64,000 nucleotides of DNA from Myxococcales bacterium (GCA_016706545.1 JADJJK010000033.1:57279-121278); one strand, 5' to 3'. Positions 11,137-22,792 are shown, numbered from the stretch's first letter. Translations and numbers: made by a program. The notes: generated from the letters alone by a model not told the origin.

Positions 11137-11622
11137 ATGAGCATTCAAGAGTCGACAGTCGAGCCAACCGTTCCAGAGCTGCAGTCGCCTTCCGCTTATG
11201 CACATATTGTGCTGCGGGCGATCGCGTTCATCGTCGATGAGCTTGTCCTGGTGCCGTTCGCGGCGCTGGGCTACATCCTCATCTCCCAGGGCACCGCAGG
11301 CTACATCACAGGTGGCGTCTCGGTGTTCGCCTACGGCCAGGCCATGGCCTTCTACAATCGGTGCGTCTTGATGGGCGAGACGGGGCAGTCGTGGGGCAAG
11401 CTCCTCACGGGCACCAAGCTGATCTCGATCCGGACCGGTGAGCCGCTCGGGGTCGGCCGCACGATCGTCCGGGACATGTGCCACGCCGCGGACTTCGTGC
11501 TGGTGGTGGGATCGTTCTTTCCCATCTTCGATGGGCGCCGGCAGAGCCTGGCGGACAAGATCGCGGGTTCGGTGGTGATCAACGTGCGACGCAAGAGCGC
11601 CGCCGACAAGCACGCAGCATAG
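11137..11622 (+). CDS. RDD-family membrane protein
   Basis: The 161-residue product has the RDD-family layout: an N-terminal helix beginning RAIAFIVDE with the conserved Arg and Asp, two further hydrophobic segments, QSWGKLLTGTKLI in the middle loop, and a C-terminal RRQSLADKIAGSVV with the family's second Asp. RDD proteins are small integral membrane proteins; some act as ion exchangers, most have no known role. It is the first of three plus-strand genes lying between minus-strand cluster genes and it faces the megasynthase across an inverted repeat. Whether it serves the pathway (export, ion balance) or is a bystander is open. Confidence 0.85.
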   Translation: MSIQESTVEPTVPELQSPSAYAHIVLRAIAFIVDELVLVPFAALGYILISQGTAGYITGGVSVFAYGQAMAFYNRCVLMGETGQSWGKLLTGTKLISIRTGEPLGVGRTIVRDMCHAADFVLVVGSFFPIFDGRRQSLADKIAGSVVINVRRKSAADKHAA

Positions 11623-11660
11623 CTGTGACGAGCGCGCCATCACACCCCCCGGAGGACTCG

Positions 11661-13163
11661 GTGCTCAGCGATCCGAAGTATGCCCAGCTCGTGGCCAGCG
11701 CGACCTGGGATGACGCGATGCTGGAAGAGCTTGAAATCGAGGTACAGGAGCGGCTGCTCGTCACCGTCGGTGGTGGGCTCGGCTCGTTCGCGCTGGTCGA
11801 CTTTCTGCGGATCGCCGGCGTGGAGCCGGCGCAGATCGCCGTGCTGACCAGCCTGGAGGTGCCGTGGCAGACCTTCGCCGCCCGCGCCGACGCCTCGCAG
11901 CTAGGGCCGCAGGAGCGGCTGCGCTCGGACTCCTCTTCGACCATCCACAACATCTGGGGCTGGCCGGGCTACGCGGTGTCCGAGGCCTGGACCGAGCGCA
12001 CCTTGCGGCCGCTGTGGAAGGTCATCACCGAGCCGTTCCTCGCCGAGTACTTCACGCCGCGGGTGTGCAACGTGATCGCCAGCCTCGAGCGCGAGACCGA
12101 GCGCATCGGCTGGCAGGCCATGGTCGCGCCGTGCTGGGTGGAGCTGGTGCGGCGGCGCAGCGGCGGTGGCTACTTCGCGCTGGCTCGCGCGCTCGACGGC
12201 GGGCGCCTGACCGCCTACCGGTGCCGGCACCTGCACCTGGCGCTGGGGTATCCCGGTCCGCGGGTGCTCTCGGACGCGCAGGCGTTTCGCGACGCCAACC
12301 CCGGCTGTCAGCGCGTCGCCAACGCCTACGAGGAGCACGAGCACGTCTATCAGGCGGCGCGGACGTGCGCCGGCCGGATCGTGATCCGCGGCTCCGGAAT
12401 CGCCGCGTCGCGCATCCTCGAGCGGCTGATCCAGGAGCGTGAGGACTCGGGCGCGACGTTCGAGATCCTGCACGTGTTTCGCCACTTCGTGCGCGCGGCG
12501 GTTGGGCCGCCTTGGTTCCGCCGCCCCGGGCGCGACGGCTTCGCGTATCAGCCGTTCAACTTTCCGCGCGGCGCCGGCGGCGGTCAGCTCCGGCAGCGCA
12601 TGCTGCGGATGTCGTCCAAGGAGCGCGCCGAGCTGCTCCCCAGGATCGGCGGCACCACCACCGCGTGGCGTCGGCGCTGGCAGCGCCAGCTCGAGCGCGG
12701 CCGGCGCGAGAAGTGGTACCGCGCGGTCGAGGGCGAGCTCGGCGAGATCTCGGCGGCCCCCGACGGCAGGCTGGCCCTGTTGCTCGAGGAGCGCGGCAGC
12801 GCGCCCGAGCGCGTGGACGCGGACTTCTTGCTCGACGCGACCGGGCTCGAGGACTCGGTCATGCGGTGCCCGCTGCTGGCAGATCTGGTGACCACCAGCG
12901 GCGCCACGCTCAACGCGCTGGGCCGGCTCGACGTGGCGCCGAGCTTCGAGGTCCGCGCGCTCCGCAACGGGCCCGGGCGGATGTACGCATCCGGCGCCGC
13001 CACGCTGGGCGGCGCGCTCGCGCCCGTGGACTCGTTCTGGGGCTTGACCCACGCGGCCATGGAGATCACGGACGATCTCGCAGATCAGCAATCGTGTGAG
13101 TTTCCCGGCGTCATGCGTTCGTTGACGCAGTGGTGGCGCTGGGCAAGGAGGCTTCCGCCATGA
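11661..13163 (+). CDS. FAD/NAD(P)-binding flavoprotein oxidoreductase
   Basis: The 500-residue product has an N-terminal dinucleotide-binding fold, VTVGGGLGSFAL, about 30 residues from the start, and a second Rossmann-like motif, IVIRGSGIAASRI, in the middle. This is the layout of two-dinucleotide flavin oxidoreductases and monooxygenases. The chosen GTG at 11661 is preceded by a good ribosome-binding site, GGAGGA at 11651. The stop overlaps the next start by ATGA. Its substrate is not evident. Sitting inside the thiazole-polyketide cluster, it could be a tailoring oxidase, but that rests on position only. Confidence 0.7.
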   Translation: MLSDPKYAQLVASATWDDAMLEELEIEVQERLLVTVGGGLGSFALVDFLRIAGVEPAQIAVLTSLEVPWQTFAARADASQLGPQERLRSDSSSTIHNIWGWPGYAVSEAWTERTLRPLWKVITEPFLAEYFTPRVCNVIASLERETERIGWQAMVAPCWVELVRRRSGGGYFALARALDGGRLTAYRCRHLHLALGYPGPRVLSDAQAFRDANPGCQRVANAYEEHEHVYQAARTCAGRIVIRGSGIAASRILERLIQEREDSGATFEILHVFRHFVRAAVGPPWFRRPGRDGFAYQPFNFPRGAGGGQLRQRMLRMSSKERAELLPRIGGTTTAWRRRWQRQLERGRREKWYRAVEGELGEISAAPDGRLALLLEERGSAPERVDADFLLDATGLEDSVMRCPLLADLVTTSGATLNALGRLDVAPSFEVRALRNGPGRMYASGAATLGGALAPVDSFWGLTHAAMEITDDLADQQSCEFPGVMRSLTQWWRWARRLPP

Positions 13164-13681
13164 CGATGACCCTCGGAGGACGTCTGCAGACCCGGCTGGT
13201 GTTGCTGTCCAGCGTCGGGCTCTTGTGGACCTTTGCCATCACCGCGCTCCTGCCGCGCCCGGACACCGTGTCGGTTCGCGTCGCGTTTCAGATCACGCTG
13301 GTGTCGGCGATCGTGACGAACATCCTGGGCTTCGCCACGGAGCTCTTCTATCACGCGCTGCAGCAGCTCCGCTGGGAGAAGGACTGGCCACCGCTGCTGG
13401 GGCTGCTGATGGGCGGCGTGGAGATCTGGCCGGTGTGGATGATGGTGCAGATGGTGGCGTCGCCGCCAGCGGGCGCGTTCACGGTGTTCGCCGCGCACTT
13501 CGCCAGCACCTGGTTCGTGGTGTGGCTGGTGGCGCTCGGACCGGTGGGCGTGATCCAGCCGCGCTGGCGCTTCGAAGGAGGCGGCTTTGGCCGCCGGCCC
13601 GGTGAGGCGCTGGTGCCGTTCGTGGTGCTCAACGGCTCGATGGCCATCACCGTGACCGTGCTGTGGGCGCTGTGGCCGTGA
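13160..13681 (+). CDS. Four-helix integral membrane protein, unknown
   Basis: The 173-residue product has four hydrophobic segments: one near residue 10-30, one around 38-60, one around 80-105 with WPPLLGLLMGGVEIWPVW, and one at the C-terminus ending ITVTVLWALWP. I recognise no family. The ATG overlaps the flavoprotein stop codon and has a purine-rich AAGGAGG upstream (13145-13151), so the two are translationally coupled. The coupling hints that the membrane protein works with the flavoprotein, for example as an anchor or quinone-side partner. That is inference. Confidence 0.6.
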   Translation: MTMTLGGRLQTRLVLLSSVGLLWTFAITALLPRPDTVSVRVAFQITLVSAIVTNILGFATELFYHALQQLRWEKDWPPLLGLLMGGVEIWPVWMMVQMVASPPAGAFTVFAAHFASTWFVVWLVALGPVGVIQPRWRFEGGGFGRRPGEALVPFVVLNGSMAITVTVLWALWP

Positions 13682-13698
13682 GCGCGGCGCTGCGGCGT

Positions 13699-13781
13699 CG
13701 CTAGCCGCGTTGTCGCCGGCAGCCGCGTCGTCGCTAGCCGCGTCGTCGCTAGCCGCGTTGTCGTCGGCAGCCGCAGCGTCG

Positions 13782-13792
<11 letters not shown>
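13699..13792. repeat. 15-base tandem repeat between convergent genes
   Basis: About six degenerate units of 15 bases (core GCTAGCCGCGTCGTC) fill the gap between the membrane protein and the AT-ER gene, reaching into the last codons of the latter. No terminator with a U-run is visible. Confidence 0.7.
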
Positions 13793-16188
<2,396 letters not shown>

Positions 16189-16201
<13 letters not shown>

Positions 16202-16956
16202 GGCAACCTCCGATCCGGACCGCTGTAGGCGGCGAGCGTGCGTTGCACCTGGGCCGACGCGAACAGCTCGTCGAGCTCACGCAGGACCGCGGCCTCGGTG
16301 TCCGCGCCGATGGGCGAAAGCGGCGCCAGGGCGCGCTTGGTGGAAGCGATGGAGTCAGGCGGGAGCCGCGCCACCCGGGCGAGCAGCCGCTGCAGCGCCG
16401 CGTATGGCGGCTCCGCGAGCTCGTCCACCAGGCCTGCGCGCTCGGCCTTGCGCGCGTCGATCGGCAGCGTGCTGAGGGTCATCGTGTAGGCGAGCTGAAA
16501 GCCGACGCGCCGCACCAGGAACGGCAGCACGCTCGTCGGGCGCAGGCCCCACAGCGCCTCGGGCAGCGCGAAGCGCGACCGCTCGGAGGCGAAGACGAAG
16601 TCGCAGGCGGCGACGAGCCCCACGCCGCCGCCGTCGGCGCGTCCGTCCACCGCGCACACCACCAGGCATCGGCTCTCCGAGAAGCGGCGCAGCAAGCGGA
16701 AGAAGCGCGCGCGCCCGGCGCGCCCGCCATCGTCGAGCTCATCCGACGCCTCCTCCAGATCCATGCCGGCGCTAAACACGCCGTCGCTGCCCTGCAGCAC
16801 CAGCGCGCGGATCGCGCTCGAGCACTCGGCCTCGTCGAGCGCGGAGTGCAGCTCCTCGAGCGAGAGATCTCCCAGCGTGTTCTTGCGCGCCGGCCGCCGC
16901 ATGGTCGCCGTTAGCACGTGGTCCGCCACCGTCACCTCGAGCGTCTGGTACGACAT
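16189..16956 (-). CDS. PksH-like enoyl-CoA hydratase (ECH1 of beta-branching)
   Basis: The 255-residue crotonase-fold protein has the first oxyanion-hole segment SAGMDLEE and the second DGRADGGGVGLVAACDFVFA. It continues with FALPEALWGLRPTSVLPFLVRRVGFQ and YTMTLSTLPIDARKAERAGLVDE, a pattern I associate with PksH-type ECH1 proteins. Those dehydrate HMG-type intermediates during beta-branching of trans-AT polyketides. The partner HMG synthase, second hydratase and donor ACP are not in this window, but the cluster continues past the left edge. The ATG shares one base with the carrier gene stop (TGATG), and the 3' end overlaps the AT-ER start. Confidence 0.75.
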
Positions 16957-17198
16957 CAGGGCCCCTTGAGCTTGCAGACCTCGCGCCACAGCGAGGCGAG
17001 GCTGCCGAACGTGGACGGGACCAAGGCGCTCGATGGCAAGCTGATGCCGAGCCCGTCCTCCAGGTCCACCACCAGGTGGGCGGTGCCCATGGAGTCGAGG
17101 CCGAGCTGCGCCAGGTTGGACTCTGGCGTGAGCTCCTCGCCGTGATCGAGCAGAGGGAGGTGGCGGCGGACGATCGCCACGAAGCTGTGATCGAGCAT
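16956..17198 (-). CDS. Stand-alone acyl/peptidyl carrier protein
   Basis: This 80-residue protein is a single carrier domain with QLGLDSMGTAHLVVDLED, the Ser being the phosphopantetheine site. It lies directly downstream of the stand-alone adenylation gene and overlaps the PksH-like gene. Two roles are plausible: the carrier loaded by the neighbouring A protein (as LnmP with LnmQ), or the donor ACP of a beta-branching cassette. The adjacency to the A gene favours the first. The start ATG 17198 has only a weak purine stretch upstream. Confidence 0.85.
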   Translation of the reverse strand: MLDHSFVAIVRRHLPLLDHGEELTPESNLAQLGLDSMGTAHLVVDLEDGLGISLPSSALVPSTFGSLASLWREVCKLKGP

Positions 17199-17233
17199 AT
17201 CCCCGTACGGTAGTGGTGGAGCGCGGCGCGTCT

Positions 17234-17249
17234 TGCTCAATCCTGAGCA
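17234..17249. promoter_or_regulatory. Short inverted repeat TGCTCA-N4-TGAGCA at the A/carrier gene junction
   Basis: Six-base arms with a four-base spacer overlap the stop codon of the adenylation gene, 36 bases upstream of the carrier start. The arms share the core TGCTCA / TGAGCA with the longer inverted repeat at 11059-11104. It could be a shared operator or a chance stem; evidence is thin. Confidence 0.3.
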
Positions 17250-19518
17250 GGCGGTGCGCATTCCAGGCGCGCGCGATCGACCTTGCCGTTGACCGTGAGG
17301 GGGAGCTCGGCGAGCGCGACGAAGCTGCTCGGCACCATGTACGCCGGCAAGGTGCAGAGGAGGAAGGCGTGCAGCTCGCGCGCCCCCGGGTCCGTCGCGC
17401 GGACGGTGTAGTACGCGGTGAGGCGGTGATCGTCGCCCGCGCGTCGCGCCAGCACCGCCGCTTGCCGGATCGCGGGGTGGCGGGTCAGCGCGGCCTCGAC
17501 CTCGCCCAACTCGACCCGCGCGCCGCGGACCTTGACCTGGCGATCCGCGCGGCCGACGCACGTGAGCTGCCCGTCGGGGAGCCGGCGGCCCAGGTCGCCG
17601 GTGCGGTACATCCGCACCCCGGGGGCCCGAACGGATCGGGCAGGAAGCGCTCCGCGGTCAGCTCTGGTCTGCCTTGATAGCCGCGCGACAGGCTGTCGCC
17701 GGCCAGGTAGATCTCGCCGAGGCAGAGCGGCGGACAGGGGTCGCCGTCCGCGTCGAGGACGTAGGCGCGCTCGTTGGCGATCGGCCGCCCGATCAGGACC
17801 ACCGGCAACGCCACCGGCGCGTCCACCGGCGCCTCGACCGGAAGCACGACCGGCGCCTCGACCGGCACGGAGTCGCTGGCCCGCACCACGAAGTTGGTGC
17901 CGTAGATCGCAGACTCGGTCATGCCATAGGCGTTGGCGATGCAGGTGGCGGGGAACCATCGCAGCCAGTCGCCGGCCAGGGCCTCCGGGAGCCGCTCGCC
18001 ACCGTTGAACACCAGGCGCAGGTCGGGCAGCGCGCCGGCGCGCCGGCCGCGCTCGATCTCGTCGAGGAAGAGCCGCATCTGCGCGGGCACGAACTGGGTC
18101 ACGGTGACGCGGTGGCGCTCGAGCGCTCCCGCCAGGAGCCGCGGGAAGCGCGCCTCGTTCTCCTCGATCACCACCAGGCTCGCGCCGACCAAGAGCGGCC
18201 ACAGCAGCTCCCAGATCGAGTCGGTGAAGCTGATCGAGGTCTTGTGCGCGACCACCTCTGTGGGCCGCAGCGGATAGGCCTCTTGCATCCACGCCAGCGT
18301 GTTGCGGAGCGCGGCGTGGCTGATCATCACGCCCTTGGGTGCGCCGCTAGAGCCGGAGGTGTACATCACGTACGCGAGGTTGTCGGGGTCGAGCGGGGGA
18401 GCGGGCGCGAGGGCCGGCGGGGGATCCGGCGCCGCCTCGTCGGCCGCGCCGCCATCCCTGTCGTCCCTGTCGTCCAACTCGCCCATCTCGTCGGGGCCGC
18501 CGCCTGGGACGTCGGCCAGCGCCAGCGTCGCCACGTTCGCCGGGAGCTGCGCGTCGCAACCTCGCCCGAGCAGCACGAGCCGCGCGCCCGCGCTGGTGAG
18601 CATCATCGCCAGCCGCTCTGCTGGATACGCCGGATCGAGCGGGACATACACCGCGCCGGCGCGCAGCACCGCCAGGAAGGCGATCACGCCGTCGAGCGAG
18701 CGGTGACAGCACACCCCGATGGGCACCTCCGGCCCAGCGCCCAGCGCGCGCAGCCGGCGGGCCAGCGCCGCGGTGCGCCGCTCGAGCGCGGCGTAGGTCA
18801 AGCTGGACTCGCCGCTCACCACGGCGATCGCGCCTGGTGTCTGGCGCGCTTGCTCCACGATCGTCTCGTGGACGAGCGCTCGCGCATGGGCGAGCTCGCG
18901 CGTGGTCTGGTTCCACGCCGTCAGCTCGCGCCGCTGCTCGTCGGGGGGCTCGAGCGGCAGCGCCGCGAGCGGCGCGTCTGCAAGGTTGGCCGTCCGGCCG
19001 TCGGCCAGGTCGGCCGCCACCGCCAGCGCCGCGCCGACGTGCGCCGCCATGCGCTCCGCGGCGGCGCGGGAGAAGCGGCCTGCGCTCGCCGCCAGCCAGC
19101 AGCGCGGGGCCGGCCCCGCGTCGAGGTGCAGCCACAGCGCTCGATCGTCGGTGAGCTCGCGAGGCGCAGCGCGCGTGGTCACCAGCACGGCCGCGCGATC
19201 GTCCTCGTCGCCCGGCGCCGCTGCCAGCGCCGCGCGGGCCCCGGCCATCAGCGCCCGCAAGGTCGGCGCGACCGCCAGGTGGACGCGCCGCGGGCGCGCC
19301 GCCGTCGCGCCCAGGAGCGCCAGCGCCAGCGCGCCGCCGCTCACGTAGCGCGACAGCACCGCGCACACGCTCGTCGCCAGCAGCGCCTCGAGTTCGCCGG
19401 GCTCCGCGCTGTGGCAGCGCGCGAGCGCAGCCCTGGTGTCGCTGGAGATCGCCAGCTCGAGCAGGTGTGGCGCGCGCGCCGCCGCGCTGGCGCGAGGATG
19501 ATCCGTCGGCAGCTCCAT
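17237..19518 (-). CDS. Stand-alone adenylation protein with remnant condensation lobe (frame break)
   Basis: The first about 200 residues look like the C-terminal lobe of a condensation domain with no HHxxxDG lobe, so condensation is not expected. Then comes a full adenylation domain: LAYVMYTSGSSGAPKG (A3), SISFTDSIWELLWP (A4), NAYGMTESAIYGTN (A5), MYRTGDLGRRLPDG (A7), VKVRGARVELGEVE (A8) and NGKVDR (A10). The frame changes near 17,620-17,630 in a GGGGGCCC run; one base is missing relative to a continuous frame. The protein probably activates the starter amino acid for the neighbouring carrier. Its substrate cannot be read reliably. ATG 19518 lies close behind the aminotransferase stop. Confidence 0.8.
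17795..17866 (-). repeat. 12-base minisatellite inside the adenylation domain
   Basis: Six 12-base units (CCGGTCGAGGCG type, minus strand) encode the series PVEA, PVVL, PVEA, PVDA, PVAL, PVVL, just before the IGRPIAN segment. It is the third 12-base-period repeat in the cluster and lies in a loop between A5 and A6. Confidence 0.85.
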
Positions 19519-19529
19519 GGCGGCTCGCC

Positions 19530-20711
19530 TCACGCCGAGAAGAACGACACCAGGCGATCGATCCCCTCTTCGTAGCGGGCGGAGGTGTAGGACAGCCGCA
19601 GCGTCTGCGGCAGGCCGAAGTCACTGCCTGGCACCGTGGCCACGTGCTTGGACTGCATGATCTCGCTGGCCAGATCGAGCGAGCTCGCCAGCTTGTGGCG
19701 GCGCATGAACGCGGCGCAGTCCAGCGTGAAGTAGAAGCTGCCTTGCGCCGGCAGCGCGGTGACATCGGCGACCTCCGCGAACTTGCGCACCGTGTAGTCG
19801 CGCCGAGCTCGATAGCTCGCGGTCAGCTCGGCCACGTCCTGGGGCCGGGCCAGCGCGGCCAGCGCGCCGAACTGCGGGATCGGATCGGTGGTGAGCAGCG
19901 TGTGGTGCTGGATCACGGTCAGCGGCTCGATCAGCGAGTCTGGCACCACCGCGTAGCCCACCCGGCGCGCGTACATGCGGTAGCCCTTGGAGAAGGCGTT
20001 GGTGACGATGACCGGCGAGCGCGTCTCGGGGAGCGCGGCCAGCGACGGCGCGTCGCCGTCGAAGCAGGCGTTGGCGTAGATCTCGTCGCTGATGATCGCG
20101 GCCCGGCCATCCACCGCGCGGTCGATCTCCAGCAGCTCCTCCTTGGTCAGCACGTTGCCGAGCGGGTTGCCGGGAGAGTTGACCACCACGACGCGGGTGC
20201 GCTCGTTTATCTGCGAGCGCAGCGACTTGACGTCGAGGCGCATGGTGTCCGGATCGATGCGGTAGTAGCGCACGGTGGCGCCGGCCAGCATCGCCGAGAA
20301 GCGATAGAGCGGGTAGTAAGGCAGCGGCAGCAGCACCTCGTCGTCCGCGCGGGTCAGGAGCGCGAACAGGTTGCGGAACATCGTGCTGGTGCCGACGCTG
20401 ACGATCACGTTGTCGGGGCGCACGGGCTTGCCGTGGCGCTCGCTCTCGTGCGCGGCGAGCCGCTCGCGGAGCTGCGGCAGGCCGGCCGGGAACACCAGCG
20501 TGCTCTTGGCGAACGTGCGGCTGGCCTCGACCATCGCTTCGATGATCTCGGGGTGGGGCGGCAGCTCGGACTTGCCCAGCGTCAGGCGGATGACGTCGTC
20601 GTGGGTCTTCTCGTATTCGTACGCCATCTTGTCGAGGACGAACATGAGGAACTTCTCGCTGGAGAAGTCGATGGGGCAGCGGAGCGGGAGCGTGGAAGGG
20701 CACGTGGTCAT
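19530..20711 (-). CDS. PLP-dependent class I/II aminotransferase
   Basis: This 393-residue enzyme has the fold-type I aminotransferase features: VSVGTSTMFRNLF for cofactor phosphate binding, NSPGNPLGNVLTKEEL, IISDEIYANACFD, and NAFSKGYRMYARRVGY with the Schiff-base Lys and phosphate-binding Arg. A C-terminal substrate-side Arg (QTLRLSYT) is present. It probably makes or recycles an amino acid used by the pathway, such as the starter for the adjacent adenylation protein; the substrate is unknown. The start could also be ATG 20738, nine residues upstream. It lies between the P450 and A genes in one run. Confidence 0.85.
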   Translation of the reverse strand: MTTCPSTLPLRCPIDFSSEKFLMFVLDKMAYEYEKTHDDVIRLTLGKSELPPHPEIIEAMVEASRTFAKSTLVFPAGLPQLRERLAAHESERHGKPVRPDNVIVSVGTSTMFRNLFALLTRADDEVLLPLPYYPLYRFSAMLAGATVRYYRIDPDTMRLDVKSLRSQINERTRVVVVNSPGNPLGNVLTKEELLEIDRAVDGRAAIISDEIYANACFDGDAPSLAALPETRSPVIVTNAFSKGYRMYARRVGYAVVPDSLIEPLTVIQHHTLLTTDPIPQFGALAALARPQDVAELTASYRARRDYTVRKFAEVADVTALPAQGSFYFTLDCAAFMRRHKLASSLDLASEIMQSKHVATVPGSDFGLPQTLRLSYTSARYEEGIDRLVSFFSA

Positions 20712-20748
20712 GGGGGCTCGTGTTGGCAAGGGGGGCATGAGAGGGGTG

Positions 20749-21957
20749 TCACCAGGCGACGGGGAGCGACTCGACGCCGAACAGGCCGACGCTGGGTGGG
20801 CGCACGGGCACCTCCTGCCAGGGCACCGCCAGCCGCAACGTCGGGAAGCGGGTGAACAGCTTGCGGAAGGCGATCTCCAGCTCGGCGCGAGCCATGGCGT
20901 GGCCCAGGCAGATGTGGGGCCCGTGGTTGAAGGCCAGGTGCGCGCGGGCGTTGCGGCGCAGATCGAGGCGGTCCGGCTCGGGGAACGCCGAGGGATCGCG
21001 GTTGGCGATGGCCAGCTCGAACACCACGCCCTCGCCGCGCCGGATGGTCTCGCCGCCGATCTCGATGTCCGCGAGCGCCACCCGCTGGGTCGGCGACTGC
21101 GCGATGGTCTGGTGACGGAGCAGCTCGTCGACGGCGTTGGGCCACAGGCTCGGATCGCGCAGCAGCTCCTGGCGCTGCTCGTCGTGATGCAGCAGCGTGA
21201 ACACGCCGAGGCCGATCATCGTGGCGGTGGTCTCGTGGCCGCCGACCAGCAGGATCAGGAGGATCGTGATGAACTCCTGGCGGCCGAGGTGACCGGGCTC
21301 GAGCTCCTCCTTGGCCAGCCGGCTGATGAGATCGTCCTGCGGGTTGGCGAGCTTCTTGGTCACCAGGTCGTCGAGATAGGCGTAGATGGCTCCCATCGCC
21401 GCCTGGACCTCCTCGCGCTGGCTCTTGTGATTCATCATCGCCCGCGTGTTCTTCTCGAACACGTCGCGGTCGGCGTACGGCACGCCGAGCAAGTAGCAGA
21501 TCGTGCGCGATGGGATCGGGAATGCGTACGCCGGCACCAGATCGAGCGGCGTCGCCTGGGCGGCCATGGCGTCGAGGCACTCGTCGACGACGGCCTCGAT
21601 GTGCGGGCGCAGCGCCTCGGCGCGCTTGGCGGTGAAGTCCTTGCCCAGCATCCGTCGCACCCGGTAGTGCGCCTCGCCGTCGGCGCGCATGAAGGTCCCC
21701 TTGAGCGGCGACTCGAACGCCCCTTCATAGAGGTGCGGATAGCCCGGCGTGGTCTCGTCCGCGCTGAGGCGCTCGTCCTCCAGCAGCGCGCGCACGTACT
21801 CGTGCTTGGTGACGAGCACCGCATCGCGGCCGCTGGCCAGCTTGATGCGGGCCAGCGGCGCCTCGCGCTGCAGCTCGGCATACTCCGTGGGCGGGTGAAA
21901 GGGACAGGTTCGTTTGGCGGGGAAGGACGAGAGTAGCCTGGAGAGCATGGACCTCAT
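20749..21957 (-). CDS. Cytochrome P450
   Basis: The 402-residue protein has the I-helix oxygen-binding segment GGHETTATMIG, the ExxR helix DELLRH and the heme loop FNHGPHICLGHAMARAELE with the axial Cys. It has no membrane anchor, as usual for bacterial soluble P450s. It is the first gene of the minus-strand cluster run and likely hydroxylates or epoxidises the product. Two ATGs are possible (21957 and 21948); neither has a strong ribosome-binding site. It faces the ABC permease gene across a 20-base palindrome. Confidence 0.9.
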   Translation of the reverse strand: MRSMLSRLLSSFPAKRTCPFHPPTEYAELQREAPLARIKLASGRDAVLVTKHEYVRALLEDERLSADETTPGYPHLYEGAFESPLKGTFMRADGEAHYRVRRMLGKDFTAKRAEALRPHIEAVVDECLDAMAAQATPLDLVPAYAFPIPSRTICYLLGVPYADRDVFEKNTRAMMNHKSQREEVQAAMGAIYAYLDDLVTKKLANPQDDLISRLAKEELEPGHLGRQEFITILLILLVGGHETTATMIGLGVFTLLHHDEQRQELLRDPSLWPNAVDELLRHQTIAQSPTQRVALADIEIGGETIRRGEGVVFELAIANRDPSAFPEPDRLDLRRNARAHLAFNHGPHICLGHAMARAELEIAFRKLFTRFPTLRLAVPWQEVPVRPPSVGLFGVESLPVAW

Positions 21958-21979
21958 GCTACGAACCGCGCGCAGAAGC

Positions 21980-21999
21980 ACTGCGCAGATTTGCGCAGT
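21980..21999. promoter_or_regulatory. Perfect 8-bp inverted repeat (operator candidate) in the P450/ABC divergent gap
   Basis: The arms ACTGCGCA (21980-21987) and TGCGCAGT (21992-21999) flank a GATT spacer. The element lies in a 73-base gap between the P450 start and the permease start, 23 bases before the first and 31 before the second. Its size and symmetry fit a dimeric repressor site controlling both directions. The regulator is not encoded nearby. Confidence 0.65.
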
Positions 22000-22030
22000 C
22001 GAGTGAGGTTTTCGATGCCAGGGTGACGGC

Positions 22031-22792
22031 ATGAGTCGATTGCGCAATGTGCTTTTACCGCTGCTCACCGGACAGGTGATGTTGCTCCTCTGGTGGCTCG
22101 CCAGCGCGCTCGGCTGGTTCCCGGTGGGCACGGTGCCGTCGCCGCCCGAGGTGGCGGCCTCGCTCGTCGAGGAGCTGCGCTCTTCGAGGCTTATCACGCA
22201 CATGATCGCCTCGCTGTACCGGGTGAGCTGGGGGTTCTGCGCTGGCGCGGTGACCGGCGTGGGCTTTGGCCTCTTGGTCAGCAGATCTCCAGTCGCCCGC
22301 GCGGCGGTGCTGCCGTGGATCAACTTCTTTCGTAGCCTGTCGCCGATCGCGTGGGTGCCGTTTGCCATTCTGTGGTTCGGGCTAGGTGATCCCCCGGCGA
22401 TCTTTCTCATCTTCATGTCGACGTTCTTTCAGCTCGCGCTGTCGACCATCGCCGCCGCGACCACGGTGCCGCAGGTCTACTACCGCGTCGCCAGCGAGAT
22501 GGGGTTGCCTCGCCGCGAGGTGCTCCTGGGCGTCACCTTGCCGGCGATCGTCCCGAACCTGGTCCTGTCGCTGCGGGTGGCGGCCGGCGTCGCCTGGATG
22601 GTGGTGGTGGCCGCGGAGATGATCGCGCGTGACAGCGGGCTTGGATTTTTGGTGCTCGACGCGCGCTCTGGGCTGCGGATGGACCTGGTGGTGGTGGCGA
22701 TGGTCACCATCGGCGCGATCGGGATCTGCCTCGATCTGCTGTTCGCCCGCGTGATGATGATCCAGAGCGTTCGCTGGGGAGTGGAGCGATGA
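22031..22792 (+). CDS. ABC importer permease, NitT/TauT (SsuC/TauC) type
   Basis: The 253-residue protein has about six transmembrane segments. Its cytoplasmic EAA loop, ASEMGLPRREVLLGVTLPAIVPN, is the contact with the ATPase. It belongs to the nitrate/sulfonate/taurine/thiamine-precursor permease group. Its stop overlaps the ATPase start by ATGA. It forms an operon with the ATPase and binding protein and is divergent from the P450. Confidence 0.9.
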   Translation: MSRLRNVLLPLLTGQVMLLLWWLASALGWFPVGTVPSPPEVAASLVEELRSSRLITHMIASLYRVSWGFCAGAVTGVGFGLLVSRSPVARAAVLPWINFFRSLSPIAWVPFAILWFGLGDPPAIFLIFMSTFFQLALSTIAAATTVPQVYYRVASEMGLPRREVLLGVTLPAIVPNLVLSLRVAAGVAWMVVVAAEMIARDSGLGFLVLDARSGLRMDLVVVAMVTIGAIGICLDLLFARVMMIQSVRWGVER

